DNA from: Larix kaempferi
Lineage: Eukaryota; Streptophyta; Pinopsida; Pinales; Pinaceae
Assembly (NCBI GenBank): GCA_027924585.1
Contig: BSBM01000825.1
Coordinates: forward strand, 1,220,001 to 1,284,000
Reading direction: 5' to 3'
Length of the DNA: 64,000 nucleotides
Shown: positions 59,622 through 64,000 of the stretch, piece after piece
How the letters are laid out: every line of letters starts with the position of its first letter
Position numbering within the stretch: position 1 is the first letter of the stretch
Notes under the pieces: model-generated
Database searches by the model: none
What the model was told of the DNA's origin: nothing
Seen by the model: the letters and a program-made list of their open reading frames with translations, nothing else
Program-made: the position numbers and the translations under genes

Positions 59622-61627
59622 ATGTCCATGGTCGAAATCGAAGGTATGGTACAAAACCGATCTATTTATGTTATGAAAGATCCAGGTGCAAGTTTGAGTT
59701 ATATTTCACCTAAATTAGTGAAAAATTGCAAATTAAGAATAGAAAAGTTTGATAATTCTTGGTTAGTTCAGCTAGCAATAGGCACTAAAAGAAAGGTTAC
59801 AGACTTTGTTAAAAATTGTGATGTATTTTTGAATCAACTGAAAACCCAAGTTAATCTGAATGTTTTACCCTTAGGGTCATATGAGTTGTTGATTGGAATG
59901 GATTGGCTTGAACAACATAGAGTAGTGCTTAATTGTTATGAGAAATCTTTTACTTGTATGAAGAATGAAGGTAAAACTAAAACAATAAAAGGAATTCATA
60001 GCAATATTTCAATAAGACAGATTTCTACGTTACAAGTTAAGAGAGCTGTCAGAAAGGGCTATAAAATGTTTGTTGTTAATGTTATTATTGACGAGTGTTC
60101 ATCTAAAGAAGTCAATTTAAAAATCGAGCATAGTCCCATCCTTAGGGACTTTTCTAATGTATTCCAGGAAGAAATTCCAGGATTACCTCTAAAAAAGGAA
60201 CTTGATTTCACCATTGAGTTAGTACTAGGTGCGGTACCAAACTCAAAGGCTCCCTACAGGATGAATATTCTGGAGTTAAATGAGTTAAAATCTTAGCTGA
60301 AGGAATTAATAGATAAAAACTACATAAGGCCAAGTGTGTCTCCTTGGGGAGCACTAGTAATTTTCGTTAAAAAGAAGGACGGTACCATGCGACTGTGCAT
60401 CGATTACCGTCAGCTTAATAAAATGAAAATTAATAATCGATATCCCTTGCCTAGCATAGATGATCTATTTGATCAAGTACGCGGAGCAGAGATATTCACT
60501 AAAATTGATTTAAGGTCCGGATATCATTAGGTTAGAATAAAAGACAAAGACATATTCAAAACTGCATTCAGAACGCTATATGGACACTACGAGTTCGTAG
60601 TCACGCCCTTTGGGATAACCAATGCACTGGCAGTGTTCATGTGTTTAATGAACAATGTTCTGCATAAATATTTGGATAAGTTTGTAGTTGTGTTCATTGA
60701 TGATATTCTGATTTACTCAAAAACTAAAGAAGAGCATGATGAACATTTAAGAATAATTCTGCAAGTTTTAAGAGAACATCAGCTTTACGCTAAGTTCAGT
60801 AAATGTGATTTTTATAAAGATAAAATACAGTATTTAGGTCACATAATATCTAAAGATGAAATTTCTGTTGACCCTGATAAGATAAAAGCAATTAACGAGT
60901 GGCATGTCCCTAAAGATGTAACTAGCGTTTGGTCATTTATGGGGATAACAGGTTACTATAGAAAGTTTATTGAAGGGTTCTCACAAATTGCAAATCCCAT
61001 CACTTCTTTGCAGAAGAAAAGGAAGAAATTCATATGGGATCAAAAGTGTCAAGAAAGCTTTAATAAGTTAAAAGAATTATTAACCACTGCACCAATTTTA
61101 AAAATTGTTGATCCTAACAAAGAATTCATTGTATGCACTGATGCGTGCAACGATGGACTTGGTGGGGTCTTAACTCAAGAAGGTCATGCTGTCGCTTTTG
61201 AGTTTAGAAGGTTGAAAATCCATGAAAAGAATTATGCAACTTACAATCTTGAGTTGACAGTCGTGATACATGCATTAAAAATGTGGCACCATCACTTGAT
61301 TTGAAGAAAATTCAAATTAATGACAGATAATAAGGGTTTAAAGTATTTGTTGGATCAAACAAATCTTAACACAAGGCAAGCTGGTTGGCTAGCTTTCCTT
61401 AGCGAGTATGATTTCAAGATTCAACACATCAAGGGAAAATAAAACAAAGTTGTTGATGCATTAAGCAGGAATCCCAGATTAAGCTTTATGGCAGCAATCA
61501 ACATGTTTAAGACAAATTTGGAAAATCAAATTGAAGAAGGAATTAAACAAGATGAAAATTATCAAAAATTGCTTGGTAAAGTTGTTGAAAATGTATCTGA
61601 AAATTTAATAACAGATTTCAACATTAA
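59622..61627 (+). pseudogene. Protease, reverse transcriptase and RNase H of gypsy C
   Basis: The protease loop reads VMKDPGASLSYIS (D-P-G-A in place of D-T/S-G-A), with LPLGSYELLIGMDWLEQH as its C-terminal motif. RT follows: [35 protein letters not shown], then catalytic FIDD at 60693-60704, then QYLGHIIS. The RNase H keeps [23 protein letters not shown] and LMTDNKGLKYL. Stops at 60294, 60528 (both probably CAG), 61302 (CGA to TGA) and 61441 (GAA to TAA) break one otherwise continuous frame. The frame is lost near 61600. RT motifs themselves are well preserved. Confidence 0.9.
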
Positions 61628-62926
61628 TTTTGGATGAAGTTCATAAGAGTCCTTATTTAGCACATCCAGGTTATCAGAAAATGATAACTATGTTAAGGAA
61701 GGATTATTTTTGGCCCAACATGAAGAATGAAGTGGCTGAATACATAGCTAGATGTTTTGAATGTCAGACCATTAAGGTTGAACATCAACATCCAGCTAGA
61801 CTATTGCAGCCATTTCCAATTCCAGAATGGAAATGGGAGATTATAAGTATTGATTTTATTACAGGTTTTCCTAAAAACCAGAAACAGAATGACTCCATAA
61901 TGGTGGCTGTGGACAAGTTAAGTAAGGCTGCTCATTTTATTCATGTTAAAACCACTTTTAAAGCTTCTAACATTGCAGGTGTATTTATGAAGCAAATCTT
62001 TCGCTTGCACAGAATTCCAAAGGTAATTATTTCTGACCGGGACTCTAAGTTCACTGGAAATTTTTGGACAGCACTATTAAAAGGTTTAAATACTAAACTA
62101 AATTTCATCACTTCTTTCCACCCACAAATTGATGGTCAAACAGAAAGGGTAAACTAGATTTTAGAAGACATGTTAAGAATGTATGTCAAAGATTAGCCAT
62201 CTAAGTGGGAAGATTATCTACATTTAGTAGAATTTGCATACAATAATCACTATCAAGCATCTGCTAAGTTAATTCCATTTGAGATTTTGTATGGAAGAAA
62301 ATGTTGTACTCCTATTTCTTAGGATAAACCTATAGACAGATTAATGCTAGGACCAGATTTATTGAAAGAAATGGAGCTAACCGTGAAACAAGTTCAAGGT
62401 AACTTAAAGGTTGCCCAAGATCGGAAAAAAATTTGTGCATATTTGAAACGCACTGAAAGAGAATTTCAGGTTGGAGACCATGTTTTTATAAAGGTAAAAC
62501 CCAAGAAAAGTTCTTTGAAGCTTGGGATTTGTGCTAAACTAGCACCAAGGTACTGTGGACCATTCGAAATCCTATCAAGGATTGGAGCTGTTGCATATCA
62601 ATTGACTTTGCCATCTAATTTAAAAATCCACAATGTTTTTCACATTTCTATTTTAAAGAAGTATATGCACGATGCTACTCATGTGCTGAATTGGAATGAC
62701 ATACAGGTGGATCCCGAAGGAGATTTTCAAGGTGGAACTGGACTGTGTTCTCAACAGGAGGGAAACTATGCTTCGGAATCGTACCATAGGGTAGGTAAAG
62801 GTGCAATGGAATCACTTTAGCCCTGATGAAGCTACCTAGGAACTGGAAAGTAAAATACGAACAACATATCTAATTCTGTTTCAGAAGGAGCAGATGATGA
62901 ATAAGCAACATCGAGGACGATGTTGA
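61628..62926 (+). pseudogene. Integrase and chromodomain-like tail of gypsy C
   Basis: The zinc finger runs from YLAHPGYQKM to CFECQT. The core has IISIDFITGF (Asp), VIISDRDSKFTG (Asp) and HPQIDGQTERVN (Glu), so the D,D,E triad is present. TAG at 62155, 62192 and 62320 interrupt it. The GPFEILSRIGAVAYQL region follows, then a +1 shift near 62731. The last frame carries CVLNRRETMLRNR, VKVQWNHFSPDEAT and ELE, the chromovirus C-terminal chromodomain type thought to steer insertion to marked chromatin. Stops at 62792 and 62837 lie inside it; the frame ends at TGA 62924. Confidence 0.9.
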
Positions 62927-62928
62927 GC

Positions 62929-62939
62929 TTAAGTGGGGG
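62929..62939 (+). other. Polypurine tract of gypsy C
   Basis: TTAAGTGGGGG shortly before the 3' LTR start. Confidence 0.8.
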
Positions 62940-62943
62940 TGTT

Positions 62944-64000
62944 TGTAACATACCCTTTTTGCTGAAAAACATTTTCTGTTGGAAAAATTATGTTAAATTT
63001 TATTTTTAAAGTTTTATATTGGACAAGTGTCCAAGGATGACTGTAATTGCACAATATTTTATTATTTAATAAATTAAATAGGAGACAAACACCTAAGGGG
63101 ACTGTTGAAAGAGAGTTTACTAACCCACTAGGTGGAATAGAATCTGGGATAGAAGGCAATGGACAAGTGGCAGCATCATGATGCAACTAACTAGTTGTTG
63201 GTATGGGACAACTCCCTTGAAATGTGGTCATAGTGCCCTGGAAGGTGGGATTGGATCTTGAGGCTCATTTATTCAAAACTGACCACTAAAGACGTAGGCA
63301 GTCTATATAAGAGACATCGAATTATGAACTGAGGTTCATCACTTTTCTTGACGAGGAAATTTACGTTGGGGTTTTGCTGTGCTTGCACCCAAGAGATTTG
63401 ATGAGGGGATATGCTGAGTTTTTGATCATGGTGTAAGTCTACCTATTATACTACTAAGTGCAGAAGTTATAATGCTGAGTGTAGAAGGCATATTTTGAGT
63501 GCAGAAGTTATATTACTGAGTGCCTTGCTTCTACACAGATTCCATCTACTTAGTGGTTCAGTAAGCAAGCTCAGGGGTCCAGAGGAAGCAAGCAGTTTTG
63601 GCTGCTTCTTCTGGAAAAGGTTGGGAGGAACAGGCCTTCTTAGGTGTTTGTTGGCCTTATCTTCATTTACAGGTTCTACTTGTCTCTTCGAATTCTAAGT
63701 AGTTAAAGTTTCTACCTGCAATTATCGATTTACTGTTTCAAGGATATTATTAAACAAATGCATTTATTTTAGTTTCTGACCTAATTAGGATTCTGTATAG
63801 TAATGATTATGTAAGATGAATTGAATAAAATATTTCTCTACATTTTTCCCCATGCTAATGGATCTGCATCGTACTCTAGTACAGAGAAGAGTTTAAGGTA
63901 GATAAATTGATAGGCAGATTGCCAGATGAATGAGAAGATCAATACTGTTGTATTTCATTAGTTTTTCCTACTATTAATATTCTGTATTAATTAATATAAT
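62944..64000 (+). repeat. 3' LTR of gypsy C (truncated by window)
   Basis: Matches the first kilobase or so of 53776-58152, including the TATA box and the TGAGTGCAGAAGTTATA units. Differences are scattered substitutions and small indels. Confidence 0.93.

Larger units (their letters stand above)
53776..64000 (+). mobile_element. Gypsy C: chromodomain Ty3/gypsy element with 4.4-kb LTRs (3' end outside window)
   Basis: The 5' LTR is 53776-58152 and the primer site is at 58155. Gag, protease, RT, RNase H, integrase and a C-terminal chromodomain-like tail span 58297-62926. The polypurine tract is near 62929, and the first 1,057 bp of the 3' LTR run to the window end. The FIDD reverse transcriptase and chromodomain make it a chromovirus, probably the Tekay/Del type, which is known for long LTRs. 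Multiple stops and frameshifts make it non-autonomous. The right target duplication cannot be checked. Confidence 0.92.

Overview
This is nuclear plant DNA, AT-rich and built almost entirely from decayed LTR retrotransposons. I found no host single-copy gene, tRNA, rRNA or CRISPR array. tRNA-iMet-type and Asp-type primer sites, Copia and chromovirus families, long LTRs and nested old insertions all suggest a large-genome seed plant. A gymnosperm is plausible, but that is inference only.

Layout. (1) 1-6293: a minus-strand coiled-coil pseudogene (E) is split by a minus-strand Ty3/gypsy element, gypsy A (848-5238, TSD GTCTC). Gypsy A has lost its reverse transcriptase and integrase core. (2) 6893-7295 and 36438-36720: two halves of an aspartic-protease-bearing reading frame (D), split by Copia A (7296-36432, TSD CAAGT/CAACT). 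(3) Copia A's own pol is split at 11402/33773 by a 22.4-kb Ty3/gypsy element, gypsy B (11403-33772). (4) 39501-46792: Copia B, a relative of Copia A, with a perfect TSD (TAGCC). (5) 51516-52809: a solo LTR (TSD TGCAT/TGCGT). (6) 53776-64000: gypsy C, a chromodomain Ty3/gypsy element with about 4.4-kb LTRs; its 3' LTR runs off the window.

The most unusual part is gypsy B. Its LTR carries a long reading frame of about 1,068 codons for a globular plus coiled-coil protein, downstream of its own TATA box. A second TATA box near the LTR's 3' end could drive gag-pol. The 3' LTR (4,985 bp) has one copy of this frame. The 5' LTR (11,105 bp) carries the distal 3.06 kb of it, plus the following non-coding DNA, as three tandem units joined at an AGAAATTT microhomology. 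Internally the element has gag, protease, an archaeal-type RNase H placed before RT, RT with a degenerate RNase H, and integrase.

Both Copia elements carry minisatellite arrays between the end of pol and the polypurine tract: a strict 65-bp x9 array in A, and a 56-92-bp array in B. Most premature stops in the elements look like CAG to TAG or CGA to TGA, as expected from long-term cytosine methylation. No element is intact, so nothing here is likely to be autonomously mobile.
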